Shown: positions 34,312 through 43,668, numbered from the stretch's first letter. The stretch is 64,000 nt of DNA from Ruminiclostridium hungatei (GCF_002051585.1 NZ_MZGX01000002.1:186001-250000), one strand, 5' to 3'. A program made the numbers and translations. The notes: generated by a model not told the origin, from the sequence alone.

Positions 34312-34450
34312 AGGGCTCAATTTTTGCGGCGGTGAAATGTAAATTATGCCAATTATTATTAAAGCTAGGAGACTTTATCATAAAAACCACGTATTAATTA
34401 TATGGAATGTCAAATTAGTTGAAGCCAATATCAGGCAAACGGAGGTTCAT

Positions 34451-34879
34451 ATGATAAAAATAGACAAGGATTTTTATGAAAACGGCCAAGTACTGTTTAT
34501 AGGCTACTCTGGAGGAAAAAACAGGCCTTTCAGCAAAATGGTATATCAAGCGTTTACCAACAACGGAATAAAGGTATATGCGCTGAATAACAAGGCTGAA
34601 GGCGATTATGACATAAAGGTGTATGGAAGCCTGGGGGAATTGGCTGAAGTGCCCACAACAGCATATGTGCTTCTGAAAAAGGAGAATGTACCGGGGATAT
34701 TGAAGGAGCTGGGTGCAAGAGGGATAAAGAGGATACAGTTTCAGAGCAGCAGAAGTGCAGATGCTTCGGTACTGGAGGCTTGTGCGCAAAAGGGTATCGA
34801 AACTGCAGTGGCATGTCCTCTGATGAAATTCGGCTCGGGCCTGCACAGACTTCACGGATTTTTTGCGGGAGTGAGATAA
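34451..34879 (+). CDS. CoA-binding-domain protein (YccU-like)
   Basis: 142 residues, a CoA_binding-2 Rossmann fold: VLFIGYSGGKNRPFSKMVYQ, KVYALNNKAEG, and later KRIQFQSSRSADASVLEACAQKGIETA and ACPLMKF. Family members bind CoA or acyl-CoA; no activity is established. Here the glycine-rich loop is followed by Lys-Asn, unusual for the family. Start 34451 follows GGAGGTTCAT. Its TAA overlaps the ATG of the RnfD-RnfC fusion, so the two proteins are translationally coupled. Confidence 0.75.
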   Translation: MIKIDKDFYENGQVLFIGYSGGKNRPFSKMVYQAFTNNGIKVYALNNKAEGDYDIKVYGSLGELAEVPTTAYVLLKKENVPGILKELGARGIKRIQFQSSRSADASVLEACAQKGIETAVACPLMKFGSGLHRLHGFFAGVR

Positions 34880-36654
34880 TGAATACTTTTTCCTTGATAA
34901 GAACCCGGTGGAGCAATGAAAAAGTAATGACCGCAGTGTTCGGAGTTCTTGCAATGTACCTGCTGCCCTCATGGATACGCCAACCCGAAAGCATACCCGC
35001 TTTTCTGGCTGTTGTGGCAGCGGCACTTTTGACGGATAGTGTCCTGAACCTGATAAGATACAGATGTCCGGTATGCGGTGTATCTGCCGCTGTCACTGCG
35101 GGAGTATTTTATATACTGACTCCCGGGACGGCTCTGTGGGTCCGCATTGCGGGAGTTGCTGCCGCGCTGCTGGCAGGGAAGCATTTGTGGGGAGGAACGG
35201 GAAAGAACCCCATCAATCCTGCTTTGGCAGGAGTATTGGCAATAGGGCTTGTTTTACCTATGAACGCTCCTGATTTCACCCCTCAACTTTCCATGCTTCC
35301 GGCTTTGCTGCTTTCAATACCGTTTATCAGGTTCAGACCGTATGCGGCAGCAGGCTTTATGGCTGGTATGGCTGCTGCAATGGTTTTCCGGCAGAACTTC
35401 GGGTTTGACAGTTATCTGGAATATGGTGCCATATTCTGGGGCTGCCTTGTACTTACCGACCCGGTCACCGTATCGCCAAGGCCGGTGCTCGGCGCTGCAG
35501 GCGGTGCTTTCACCGGAGCTGTATCCATGCTGCTGTCCGGATCAACCGTGGTAATGGCAGGCAGCATACTTATATTCAATGTTATTTGCTTTATAGCTGA
35601 CAGATATCTGGAGCTGCCTTCCGGCAATATGAGAAGGGGAAAGCCGGTTGACGGGGTAATTGCCCGAAACAGTGAGGTGCTTTTCTTTGATCTCTCCCAA
35701 TCAAAGGAGGAGATAAGGCAGGGGGCTGAGGAAAAAGCTGCGGTCCCGGAATTTTCTTCCCAGGAGATTCTGCAGAGGCTTGAGCGGAATGGAGTGGTGG
35801 GAATGGGCGGAGCCGCTTTTCCCACTGCTGAAAAAATCAGAAGTGTAATGAGGGCCCGGGAAGAAAAAAAGTATTTCATAATAAATGCAGTGGAATGTGA
35901 TCCCGGCTTGATTCATGACGGCTGGCTGATGGACCGCTGTATGGAGGAAATATGTGCCGGAATAAAACTGATGCAGCAATGCGTTGCTTTTGAAGTTGTG
36001 GTTATGGCTGTTAAGGAGACGAAAACAATAAAGGCCTGTAATGTAAATGTGGCCAAGGTGCCGGATTATTATCCTGCTGGTGCGGAAAAGGAGTTAATCA
36101 GGCTGGTTCTTGGAAGAGAGCTTTCTGTGGGAGATATACCGGCAGAGAAGGGTATACTGGTTCTGAACGTTCAGACTGTATTTGCCATATTTGAAGCTGT
36201 TGTAAGAAATAAAAGGGCCCTTACAAAATTTATTACTGTTGCGGATATGAATACTAAAACTGCCTATGTGGTAAAAACAAAGCTCGGGGCGGATATAAGA
36301 GCTGTAGCGGACAAGCTTCCGCTGACCCCCGGAAATATTTTTGCAGGCGGGGGAGCAATGCAGTGCGGAAATGTATATGCAAATGACGTGGTGGACAAGC
36401 ATGTAAATTTCATAGCGGTTTCAAGATTTCCCGGGTACAAGGAGTCGGTTTTGTGTTCCCGGTGCGGCTTTTGTGACAAAAATTGCCCAATGGGTCTGGG
36501 GGTAAGCCGCATTTCACAGTTCGTAGAACAGGGCAAGCTGGAAAAGGCAAAAAAATACCGGCCTGAAAGCTGTCTGCAATGCGGCAATTGCAGCAGAGTA
36601 TGCCTTGCAGGCAGAAATCTTGCGGCGAGGGTCAGGGCTGCGAAAGCAGGGTAA
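34879..36654 (+). CDS. RnfD-RnfC fusion protein (membrane electron-transfer)
   Basis: 591 residues in two parts. Residues 1-250 form an RnfD/NqrB-like membrane domain: helices with GTGKNPINPALAGVLAIG and FWGCLVLTDPVTVSPRP. I see no S-G-A-T motif that would carry covalent FMN. Residues 285-591 match the RnfC core: NGVVGMGGAAFPTAEKIRSV, NAVECDPGLIHDGWLMDR, an SLBB-like region, and two cluster motifs, CSRCGFCDKNC (from Cys526) and CLQCGNCSRVC (from Cys565). The usual RnfABGE genes are not in the window. The ATG overlaps the CoA-binding gene (TAATG). Likely a membrane electron conduit of unknown partner. Confidence 0.8.
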   Translation: MNTFSLIRTRWSNEKVMTAVFGVLAMYLLPSWIRQPESIPAFLAVVAAALLTDSVLNLIRYRCPVCGVSAAVTAGVFYILTPGTALWVRIAGVAAALLAGKHLWGGTGKNPINPALAGVLAIGLVLPMNAPDFTPQLSMLPALLLSIPFIRFRPYAAAGFMAGMAAAMVFRQNFGFDSYLEYGAIFWGCLVLTDPVTVSPRPVLGAAGGAFTGAVSMLLSGSTVVMAGSILIFNVICFIADRYLELPSGNMRRGKPVDGVIARNSEVLFFDLSQSKEEIRQGAEEKAAVPEFSSQEILQRLERNGVVGMGGAAFPTAEKIRSVMRAREEKKYFIINAVECDPGLIHDGWLMDRCMEEICAGIKLMQQCVAFEVVVMAVKETKTIKACNVNVAKVPDYYPAGAEKELIRLVLGRELSVGDIPAEKGILVLNVQTVFAIFEAVVRNKRALTKFITVADMNTKTAYVVKTKLGADIRAVADKLPLTPGNIFAGGGAMQCGNVYANDVVDKHVNFIAVSRFPGYKESVLCSRCGFCDKNCPMGLGVSRISQFVEQGKLEKAKKYRPESCLQCGNCSRVCLAGRNLAARVRAAKAG

Positions 36655-36661
36655 CGTCAAC

Positions 36662-36705
36662 AAAACCGGGTGACTGGGATATGGTCGCCCGGTTTTTTAT
36701 TTTTT
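36662..36705 (+). terminator. Terminator of the CoA-binding/Rnf-fusion operon
   Basis: AAAACCGGG-TGAC / GTCG-CCCGGTTTT followed by TTATTTTTT. Confidence 0.85.
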
Positions 36706-36850
36706 AAAAAAAGCAAAATATAAAATGCAAAATACCTTGCAATACGATGTATAATGTATTACTATATATTTAGCAAAATATGTATAATGAAATCTTTACA
36801 ATTAAATACGCAGTTAAAAATATCAAGTGACGGAAAAGGAGGTTTGTTCA

Positions 36851-37198
36851 ATGAACAGGGAAATGCTCAAGGGAAGTACGGATATCCTGCTGTTGTCCTT
36901 AATTCAGAGGGAAGATTTGTACGGCTATGAAATTGCCAAAAGGCTGAAGGAAAAAAGCAATCAGCTTTATACTATGGGGGAAGGTACCTTGTACCCTGCT
37001 CTTCAGAGGCTGGAGAGACAGAATTTAATAAGGTCCTACTGGGGTGAAGCAGATGGAGGAGGACGGCGAAAATATTACAGTATCACTGAAAACGGTAAGG
37101 GAGAGCTGGCTGAAAGACTGAAGGAATGGGATGCTCTCAGTAATTTGATAAAAACCTGCAGGGAGGGATTTTCGTGGACCGCATCAATGAATATATAA
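36851..37198 (+). CDS. PadR-family transcriptional regulator
   Basis: 115 residues with winged-helix motifs STDILLLSLIQREDLYGYEI, GEGTLYPALQRLERQNLI and RKYYSITENGKGELAERL. PadR regulators respond to small hydrophobic ligands and usually repress the next gene. Start 36851 follows AAAGGAGG. The 3' end overlaps the membrane-protein gene by 25 bases, a common PadR/DUF1700-like pair. Confidence 0.9.
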   Translation: MNREMLKGSTDILLLSLIQREDLYGYEIAKRLKEKSNQLYTMGEGTLYPALQRLERQNLIRSYWGEADGGGRRKYYSITENGKGELAERLKEWDALSNLIKTCREGFSWTASMNI

Positions 37199-37791
37199 AG
37201 AGTATTGTCGGGAAACTGGAAGCGGATGAAAAGCTGAGAAACGACATGGAGGACGAATTCAGGGATCATTTGAATCTTATTAAAAAGTCCTTGCAGCAGG
37301 AAGGCCTGTCCGAAGAGGAGGCAACTGCGGAGGCAATCCGGCAATTCGGAGACAGCCGGCAGCTTTCAAGACGGCTTGCAAAAAATATAAAGGGCTTCCG
37401 GAACATATTTAATAGCATCGCCGGCATAGTTCTGAGTATATTGCTGTATGTGGGCGGTACAAAAATACCTGTACCCTTTATGAGAAGTTGGGATCAAATA
37501 GGAAACTCACGGCTTTTAATAAATGTATTTTTAGTTCTGGGGCCCTTGCTTTTATTCATGCCTGCGGGCTACTTTCTCCCCATAATTTTCAAGAGGGCAG
37601 GTAAAGTGGTGACTGTAGCTGCTGCAACTCTGGTGCTTGGTCTGGCAAGGGGCATGATGACCGGCGGGCTGTATGCCCATATTATAATAACCAGCGTTGT
37701 GGGAGGTGTTGCCGGGGGTATCCTGGGATTTTTAATCCTGAAGCTGGTAAGTAAAACACGTGTAAAACTAAAGAGCCTTATGGAGGCATAA
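37174..37791 (+). CDS. Permease-prefix/DUF1700-like membrane protein
   Basis: 205 residues starting at GTG 37174 (GGGAGGG before it). The N-terminal helical domain MDRINEYIKSIVGKLEADEK, then FRDHLNLIKKSLQQEGLSEEEATAEAI and QFGD, is the permease-prefix motif seen beside PadR regulators. Four to five transmembrane helices follow. In related pairs this protein is thought to transduce or sense membrane stress. The function is not established. Confidence 0.75.
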   Translation: MDRINEYIKSIVGKLEADEKLRNDMEDEFRDHLNLIKKSLQQEGLSEEEATAEAIRQFGDSRQLSRRLAKNIKGFRNIFNSIAGIVLSILLYVGGTKIPVPFMRSWDQIGNSRLLINVFLVLGPLLLFMPAGYFLPIIFKRAGKVVTVAAATLVLGLARGMMTGGLYAHIIITSVVGGVAGGILGFLILKLVSKTRVKLKSLMEA

Positions 37792-37798
37792 TATTGAA

Positions 37799-37835
37799 AA
37801 CAGCCTGAGGTATTTCCGATATACCTCAGGCTGTT
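37799..37835. terminator. Bidirectional terminator
   Basis: AACAGCCTGAGGTAT / ATACCTCAGGCTGTT with a short loop, between convergent genes, T-rich on both exits. It overlaps the stop of the leftward hydrolase. Confidence 0.85.
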
Positions 37836-38832
37836 AATTTACGTATTTTTCTGTAAATTCCCTTATTTTATTCTTATAGCCGGATACATCCGTCTCAAAA
37901 GCTGCTCCGTGGCCGGCACCCTGTACGATATATATGTCCTTCGGACAGGTAGAAGCGTCATATAGCTCATAGACCATGCTAGATGGCACGAACATATCGG
38001 AATCGCCGTGAATAAAGAGAGTAGGAGTGCTGCTTTTTTTAACCTGCTCCAGGGCGGAGGCTTCTTTAAAGGAGTAGCCTGCTCTTAACCTGGTCAAAAG
38101 ACTGGTTGTATCCAAGACAGGGAAGGCCGGCAGCTTAAATAACCTGTCTAGCTGGTATTCCAATTCAGCCTGTACAGAAGTATAGGCACAATCTGAAACC
38201 ACAGCCCTGACAGCAGAGGGAAGCTCTTCGCCGCTGGTCATCAAAACCGCGGCTCCTCCCATTGAAACACCATGCAGCACAATCTGCGCGTCCTGTCCGG
38301 TCTGGGAAATAATAAAATCAATCCATTTAAGGAAATCCTTCCGGTCTGTCCAGCCAAAACCGATATAGTTGCCCTCGCTCTTTCCGTGCCCCCTGCTGTC
38401 CGGCAGCAGTACATTATAGCCCATATCATAATATATCTTTGCATAGGAGCCCATGTAAGTGCCCTGGGAGGAATAGCCATGAGCCATGATGACAGTTTTG
38501 TCGGTTGGCTGTTCCGCGCTCAGGTAATATCCCACCAGCCTGAGACCGTCATCGGAGGTTATGGAAACTTCTTTATAGAGCTGGTTGTTAAACCAGTCAA
38601 GCTCGACAGTATCCTCCTGCTTTACGCTGTATAATTTGGCACTTACCGCAACATCCGCAGACGTAGTGCTGATGCTTTCTGCTGTCACTGTGCTTCTCAG
38701 GGCACTGTCATTTGCAAGAAAATCCTTTTTGGTTCGCGCCACCGAAAGATTATAGAAATAAAAGCTGGAAGCGATATCTGTAACCAGAATCAATAAAAGT
38801 AAAATAATAATAATTTTTGTGACCACTTTCAT
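37834..38832 (-). CDS. Alpha/beta hydrolase, membrane-anchored
   Basis: 332 residues: a hydrophobic N-terminal segment MKVVTKIIIILLLLILVTD, then an alpha/beta hydrolase core with VIMAHGYSSQGTYMGSYA, LLPDSRGHGKSEG, nucleophile elbow LHGVSMGGAAVLM, Asp in LFIHGDSDMFVP and His in VQGAGHGAAFE. The segment order resembles the S9/YqkD-like esterases. The start follows GGGGGTTGTC on the minus strand, a reasonable ribosome site. The substrate is unknown. Confidence 0.85.
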   Translation of the reverse strand: MKVVTKIIIILLLLILVTDIASSFYFYNLSVARTKKDFLANDSALRSTVTAESISTTSADVAVSAKLYSVKQEDTVELDWFNNQLYKEVSITSDDGLRLVGYYLSAEQPTDKTVIMAHGYSSQGTYMGSYAKIYYDMGYNVLLPDSRGHGKSEGNYIGFGWTDRKDFLKWIDFIISQTGQDAQIVLHGVSMGGAAVLMTSGEELPSAVRAVVSDCAYTSVQAELEYQLDRLFKLPAFPVLDTTSLLTRLRAGYSFKEASALEQVKKSSTPTLFIHGDSDMFVPSSMVYELYDASTCPKDIYIVQGAGHGAAFETDVSGYKNKIREFTEKYVN

Positions 38833-38972
38833 GACAACCCCCTGATAGAGGGGAATAGGACCCCGTTAATACTATCAATTATACTATGCACAGCCGTCAT
38901 AAGCAATAAAACAGGGGGTGCCAGTTTATTCCTGCAGGGGTAAGGGAGCAACCTTCCTTTTCATTGCCTTTG

Positions 38973-39866
38973 CTAGAATTCCGAGGTTTCCAGGTAGTCG
39001 AGGTTGCTTATCAATACCTTTGCAGCCGCCGGCAGCGGAACATTTTTCAGCCAGGTGACTCCCATATGCCGGGAAGGTATTTTTTCAGCAGGTTTAATTT
39101 CGTACAGATTTCCTTTTTGAAGCTCATCCTGTATAAAGTTTTTTATTACGCAAGCAATACCGAAATCATATTTTGCAAACTGTACCAGCAGGTCGATATT
39201 GTCCAGCTCAAAATCCGGTTCAACCGTCAAGGAATGGGAACGGAAGTAATCGTCAATAAAAAGCCTTGAGTTGCTGGTCTTTTCAAGCAAAAGGAGGGGA
39301 TGCCGCACTATTTTGTGTAAAGGCTGAACCTGCTTGCTCAGGGCGGCATACTTCTCACCTGCCACAAAACAGTCCTGAACTGCAATTATATTTTGAAAAT
39401 GGAGCTGCTCATCCTCATAGGGCAGATTAATTATTCCGAAATCAATTCTTCCGCTTTTCAGCAGTGCGATTATGCCCGGGGTAGCGGGGCATATGACGTG
39501 TACTTTTATATTGGGGTGCAGTGTCTTGAAAAGTTTTAAATACGGGATGAGGTAGTATTTGCAGATGGTATCGCTTACTCCTATTCTGACCTCTCCCGTC
39601 AATAGATTATTTACATCTCTGATTTTATTTTCACCGGCCTCAATAAAGTTAAAAGCCTGTTCCACGTATTTGAAAAGGATTTCTCCTTCGGCTGTGAGCT
39701 TTACTCCCTTTGAGGTTCGGAAGAAAAGGGTGCATTTCAGCGAAGCCTCCAATTGCCTGATGGACCTGCTGACTGCCGGCTGTGTTATGAAAAGCTGCTC
39801 TGAGGCCCTGGATATATTTCCGTATCTGACGGTATAGAAAAATGCCTTATACTGCTCAAGGTTCAT
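38973..39866 (-). CDS. LysR-family transcriptional regulator
   Basis: 297 residues beginning MNLEQYKAFFYTVRYGNISRA with SEQLFITQPAVSRSIRQLEASL, the LysR helix-turn-helix, and a periplasmic-binding-like effector domain (GEVRIGVSDTICKYYLIPYL). It is divergent from the GAPDH gene. LysR proteins of the CcpC/CysL type act from the shared intergenic DNA. The ligand is unknown, but a glycolytic or citrate-type signal is plausible given the neighbour. Confidence 0.9.
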   Translation of the reverse strand: MNLEQYKAFFYTVRYGNISRASEQLFITQPAVSRSIRQLEASLKCTLFFRTSKGVKLTAEGEILFKYVEQAFNFIEAGENKIRDVNNLLTGEVRIGVSDTICKYYLIPYLKLFKTLHPNIKVHVICPATPGIIALLKSGRIDFGIINLPYEDEQLHFQNIIAVQDCFVAGEKYAALSKQVQPLHKIVRHPLLLLEKTSNSRLFIDDYFRSHSLTVEPDFELDNIDLLVQFAKYDFGIACVIKNFIQDELQKGNLYEIKPAEKIPSRHMGVTWLKNVPLPAAAKVLISNLDYLETSEF

Positions 39867-39919
39867 AGCTATAACCTACCTTTATATCTGATATGACTAA
39901 TATGCATTTCATTTATATT

Positions 39920-39936
39920 ATAACAGTTATTATAAT
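39920..39936. promoter_or_regulatory. LysR-type dyad and -10 in the divergent lysR/gap region
   Basis: ATAAC-A-GTTAT (39920-39930), a short dyad with T-N(9)-A spacing, directly abuts TATAAT (39931-39936). It is suitably placed for control of the GAPDH gene by the adjacent LysR regulator. Confidence 0.35.
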
Positions 39937-39998
39937 TGAATTGTGGAAAACAAACAAGCAGCCGAAAATAATGATTTATGAGAAAGGGGAAAGGGAAT

Positions 39999-41018
39999 AT
40001 GAGTATAAAGGTTGGTATTAATGGGTTTGGCAGAATAGGCAGAAATACCTTCAAGGTATTGTGTGAAAAGTATAAGGACCGGTTGGAGGTAGTGGCGGTA
40101 AATGATCTGACAGATGCTGACACCCTGGCACATCTGCTGAAGTATGATTCTGTTTTTGGAAGGTTTGGCGGAACTGTTGCCGTAGAGGATAATTATCTCC
40201 TGGTGGATGGCAAAAAAATAGAGATATTGTCCGAGAGGGACCCGGGAAATATTGACTGGAAATCACGGGGAGTTGAGATAGTCATGGAGTCCACAGGCCT
40301 GTTCACCAAAAGGGAAAAGGCGGAGCTCCATATTACGAGGGGCGGTGCCCGGAAGGTGCTGATATCGGCTCCGGCCACAGGTGAGGATATTACAATGGTA
40401 TTGGGGGTTAATGATGAAAAGTATTTGCCGGAGCTTCACAATATTGTTTCAAATGCTTCCTGCACGACAAATTGCCTGGCTCCGGTTGCAAAGGTGCTCA
40501 ATGACAGCTTTGGTGTGGTAAAGGGACTTATGACCACGGTTCATTCCTATACCAACGATCAGAATATTCTGGATTTGCCCCATAGTGACATAAGAAGGGC
40601 AAGGGCCGCAGGCATGTCCATTATTCCCACAAAATCAGGAGCCGCCAAGGCAATCGGCCTGGTAATTCCCCAACTGGATGGACGACTGAACGGTTTTGCC
40701 TATCGGGTTCCAACACCTGATGTATCGGTGGTAGACCTGGTAGTAGAGGTTGAAAAACCTGTTACGAAGGCGGAGGTTAACAGGGCGCTGAGGACAGCAG
40801 CAGGAACAGACCGCATGAAAGGAATTCTGGAATACACCGAGGAACCGCTGGTTTCAATAGACTACAAGGGAAATCCGGCCTCTTCCATTGTAGATGCTCC
40901 GTCAACCATGGTCATAGAAGGCAATATGGTTAAGGTTGTGGCCTGGTACGACAATGAATGGGGGTTTTCAAACCGATACGCAGATCTGGCTGCCTTTGTT
41001 GCAGAAAAAGGACTGTAA
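39999..41018 (+). CDS. gap: Glyceraldehyde-3-phosphate dehydrogenase (type I)
   Basis: 339 residues. Oxidises G3P to 1,3-bisphosphoglycerate with NAD(P)+. Motifs: [38 protein letters not shown], catalytic [42 protein letters not shown] and [15 protein letters not shown] preference is likely because no Arg/Ser substitution follows the second strand (VVAVND). It is monocistronic and divergent from a LysR gene, away from other glycolytic genes, so it may be a second, regulated gap. Start 39999 follows AAAGGG. Confidence 0.97.
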   Translation: MSIKVGINGFGRIGRNTFKVLCEKYKDRLEVVAVNDLTDADTLAHLLKYDSVFGRFGGTVAVEDNYLLVDGKKIEILSERDPGNIDWKSRGVEIVMESTGLFTKREKAELHITRGGARKVLISAPATGEDITMVLGVNDEKYLPELHNIVSNASCTTNCLAPVAKVLNDSFGVVKGLMTTVHSYTNDQNILDLPHSDIRRARAAGMSIIPTKSGAAKAIGLVIPQLDGRLNGFAYRVPTPDVSVVDLVVEVEKPVTKAEVNRALRTAAGTDRMKGILEYTEEPLVSIDYKGNPASSIVDAPSTMVIEGNMVKVVAWYDNEWGFSNRYADLAAFVAEKGL

Positions 41019-41213
41019 ACTAAAAACCGGGGCTGCAGACAGACCGGTCAAACCATATTCGTGCTTGACTGCACATGTAATACGGAATTATTATTATGTT
41101 ATATTTAAATTAACATGGTCGTGCTGGTTTGACATGTGGCAAACCTCCGGCTCACCAGGTTAAAATCCAAAAGTGGCTGATACTCCATAAACAGTATTGA
41201 GAAAGGATTTAAC

Positions 41214-42008
41214 ATGAGCTATAAGACGTATTACCCCGGTGGAAGAAAAAAAGCTTTGACCTTTAGCTACGATGACGGACAGATATTTGACCGCAGGCTG
41301 GTTGAAATATTTAACAAATATAATATGAAAGGCACTTTCCATCTCAATTCCGGCACTCTTGGAAAGGGAGGCTATGTAACAGAGCAGGAAGTAAAGGAAC
41401 TGTATCAGGGGCATGAGGTTTCCTGCCACAGTGTCACCCACCCGTACTTCAACCAGCTTTCCCAGGGACAGCTCAACCAGGAAATATGGGAAGACAGGCG
41501 AGCCCTTGAAAGGCTTGCCGGCTATATAATGCGCGGGATGTCCTATCCCTTCGGCGTATATGACGAAAGAAGCATCAAAACCTTGAAACTGCTGGGAATC
41601 CAATACTGCAGAACCGTTAATGCAACTCAGGGCTTTAACCTGCCGGGTGACTTCCTCCAGTGGCATCCGACCTGCCATCACAACGATGATTTGATGAAAA
41701 AGCTTGAAAACTTTGAAAATCAGCCTGCCTGGTATAACATGCCTCTGTTCTATATATGGGGACACAGCTACGAGTTTGACAGGCAGAATAACTGGGAGGT
41801 TATAGAGAATTTCTGTAAGGCTGCTGCAGGAAACGGTGATGTGTGGTATGCGACCAATATAGAAATCATGGATTATATAAATGCTCTCAGGGGCCTGCTT
41901 TTCAACGTGGATCTGACCCAGGTCTGCAACCCCTCGTCCATTCCGGTGTGGTTGGGGCGTGACAACGATATATATGAAATCAAACCTGGTCAGATATTGA
42001 ATTTTTAA
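41214..42008 (+). CDS. Polysaccharide deacetylase (NodB fold, CE4)
   Basis: 264 residues with the CE4 metal triad: FSYDDGQIFDRR near residue 18 and CHSVTHPYFN. The rest is shorter than extracellular xylan or chitin deacetylases and there is no signal peptide, so it appears cytoplasmic. Directly upstream of a cytoplasmic GH10 xylanase, so the pair may trim acetylated xylo-oligosaccharides after import. The start follows AAAGGATTTAAC. A 288-codon frame on the opposite strand is an antisense shadow. Confidence 0.85.
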   Translation: MSYKTYYPGGRKKALTFSYDDGQIFDRRLVEIFNKYNMKGTFHLNSGTLGKGGYVTEQEVKELYQGHEVSCHSVTHPYFNQLSQGQLNQEIWEDRRALERLAGYIMRGMSYPFGVYDERSIKTLKLLGIQYCRTVNATQGFNLPGDFLQWHPTCHHNDDLMKKLENFENQPAWYNMPLFYIWGHSYEFDRQNNWEVIENFCKAAAGNGDVWYATNIEIMDYINALRGLLFNVDLTQVCNPSSIPVWLGRDNDIYEIKPGQILNF

Positions 42009-42054
42009 AGCGGTGAAAGCGGGCATATTGAATTAAAAGTTTCAGACAGTTGTT

Positions 42055-42098
42055 AAAAAGGCGGAAATCCCCAATGAAAAACGGGCTTCTGCCTTTTT
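42055..42098 (+). terminator. Terminator of the deacetylase gene
   Basis: AAAAAGGC-gGAA / TTC-tGCCTTTTT with a long loop, followed by GCCG. It divides the deacetylase from the xylanase, which has its own AT-rich upstream region. Confidence 0.6.
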
Positions 42099-42296
42099 GC
42101 CGTCTGTGCTATTTTGACGGTCATATTTCCAGGACTGTATATTGTTTTCAAGGGAAAAACGGAGCAATGGTACAGGAAAGTGCATTTATTGTATAGAATA
42201 ATACATTGTTGCAGAGGAATATACTGTGATAGATTAATACGTATAAAGCAATACACATGATAATATATATACTAATTATTTGCGCAGGAGATTAAT

Positions 42297-43547
42297 ATGC
42301 ATTTGAATAATTTAACCGGAAATATGAACAAACTTAAACACAGGATGGGTACAAGGGAAATAAAACTGTTGAGCACCGGCGGAAACCCTATACAAAACAA
42401 GGAAGTAAAGGTTGCACAGACAAAACATAAGTTCCTCTTCGGGTGTTCCGAATTCAGCTCGCTTTCATACAGGAACAATGAGCTGGAAGGTGAGGCCAGG
42501 GAAAAGGCAGAAGAGAGGTTTGAAAAGTTTTTCCAATTATTCAACTTTGCTACTCTTCCCTTTTACTGGCATAACTTTGAACGTACAAAGGGCAGCCCCG
42601 ACACAAAAAGACTAAGGCAGGCAGCCCAGTGGATGACTTCAAAAGGGGTTAAACTAAAGGGGCATCCTCTTTGCTGGCATACCCTTGCAGCGCCCTGGCT
42701 TATGGAAATGAACAATGCGGATATCCTCAAGGCCCAACTGGAGCGTATCCACAGAGAGGTCACAGGCTTTAAAGGCTTGATAGATACCTGGGATGTTATT
42801 AACGAAGTAGTCATTATGCCCATTTTTGACAAGTATGATAACGGAATAACCCGGATTTGCAAGGAAATGGGAAGGATAAAGCTTGTCCGGGAGGTATTTG
42901 AGGCGGCAAAGCAAGCAAATCCGGAGGCCACGCTCCTGATTAACGACTTTAATACGTCCGAATCCTATGACATATTGATAGAAGGGCTGTTGGAGGCGGG
43001 CATACCCATAGATGCAATTGGTATCCAGTCCCACATGCACCAGGGATACTGGGGAGTGGAAAAGACCCTGGAGGTGCTGGAAAGATTCTATCGCTTCAAG
43101 TTGCCTATTCATTTCACAGAGAATACTATTGTTTCGGGACATATAATGCCTCCTGAAATTGATGACCTCAATGATTACAAGATTGCCCAATGGCCTACCA
43201 CACCTGAAGGTGAAGCACGACAGGCAGAAGAAACCGTCCTGCACTATACCACGCTTTTTTCCCATCCCAGTGTTGAGTCAATAACCTGGTGGGACTTTGT
43301 TGACGGGCTTTGGCTGGGGGCACCCTCAGGTTTTATTACAAGGGATAACAGAGCCAAGCCGGTTTATGATGAAATCCGCAAGCTGATAAAGGGAGATTGG
43401 TGGACAGGGGAAGTTACCGCTGTATCGGATGAAACAGGCTCCTTGCATGTCACAGGCTTTATGGGTGACTATGAGCTGGAATATCAGGGTAAAAAGCTGG
43501 TTTTTGCCATTGACAGGCAAAATGAACCGCTGACATTTGAGATTTAG
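42297..43547 (+). CDS. Endo-1,4-beta-xylanase, GH10, cytoplasmic
   Basis: 416 residues. The (beta/alpha)8 barrel of GH10: KGHPLCWHTLAAPWLMEM, TWDVINEVVIMPIF (acid/base Glu170), IQSHMHQGYWGV, IHFTENTI (nucleophile Glu275, in an FTEN variant of the usual ITELD), and WWDFVDGLWLG. No signal peptide or dockerin, so it acts inside the cell on imported xylo-oligosaccharides. The extra C-terminal 60 residues form a small beta domain. The start follows GCAGGAGATT. Transcription ends at a strong terminator. Confidence 0.92.
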   Translation: MHLNNLTGNMNKLKHRMGTREIKLLSTGGNPIQNKEVKVAQTKHKFLFGCSEFSSLSYRNNELEGEAREKAEERFEKFFQLFNFATLPFYWHNFERTKGSPDTKRLRQAAQWMTSKGVKLKGHPLCWHTLAAPWLMEMNNADILKAQLERIHREVTGFKGLIDTWDVINEVVIMPIFDKYDNGITRICKEMGRIKLVREVFEAAKQANPEATLLINDFNTSESYDILIEGLLEAGIPIDAIGIQSHMHQGYWGVEKTLEVLERFYRFKLPIHFTENTIVSGHIMPPEIDDLNDYKIAQWPTTPEGEARQAEETVLHYTTLFSHPSVESITWWDFVDGLWLGAPSGFITRDNRAKPVYDEIRKLIKGDWWTGEVTAVSDETGSLHVTGFMGDYELEYQGKKLVFAIDRQNEPLTFEI

Positions 43548-43581
43548 TGAAAATTATATTCATAAATCTACTCCGAAAAAT

Positions 43582-43623
43582 AAAAGGGAGTGCTGCTATA
43601 TGCAGCAGCCCTTTTATTTTTTT
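43582..43623 (+). terminator. Terminator of the xylanase gene
   Basis: AAAAGGGAGTGCTGC / GCAGCAGCCCTTTT with a five-base loop, then ATTTTTTTT. Confidence 0.9.
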
Positions 43624-43627
43624 AGTG

Positions 43628-43668
43628 TTGACACATAGTAATACGGTGATATAATGAGTATATACTCA
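43628..43668 (+). promoter_or_regulatory. Consensus promoter with overlapping TetR-type operator
   Basis: TTGACA (43628-43633), 16 bp, TATAAT (43650-43655). A perfect 14-bp palindrome TGAGTATATACTCA (43655-43668) abuts the -10, and ATGAGTAATGAC repeats a half-site just after. This suits autorepression by the TetR protein encoded 47 bases downstream. Confidence 0.75.

Noticed and set aside
41160-42026. 288-codon ORF on the minus strand
   Set aside because: Exactly antisense to the deacetylase, which has catalytic motifs and a ribosome site. The minus frame has none and is a shadow of codon bias.
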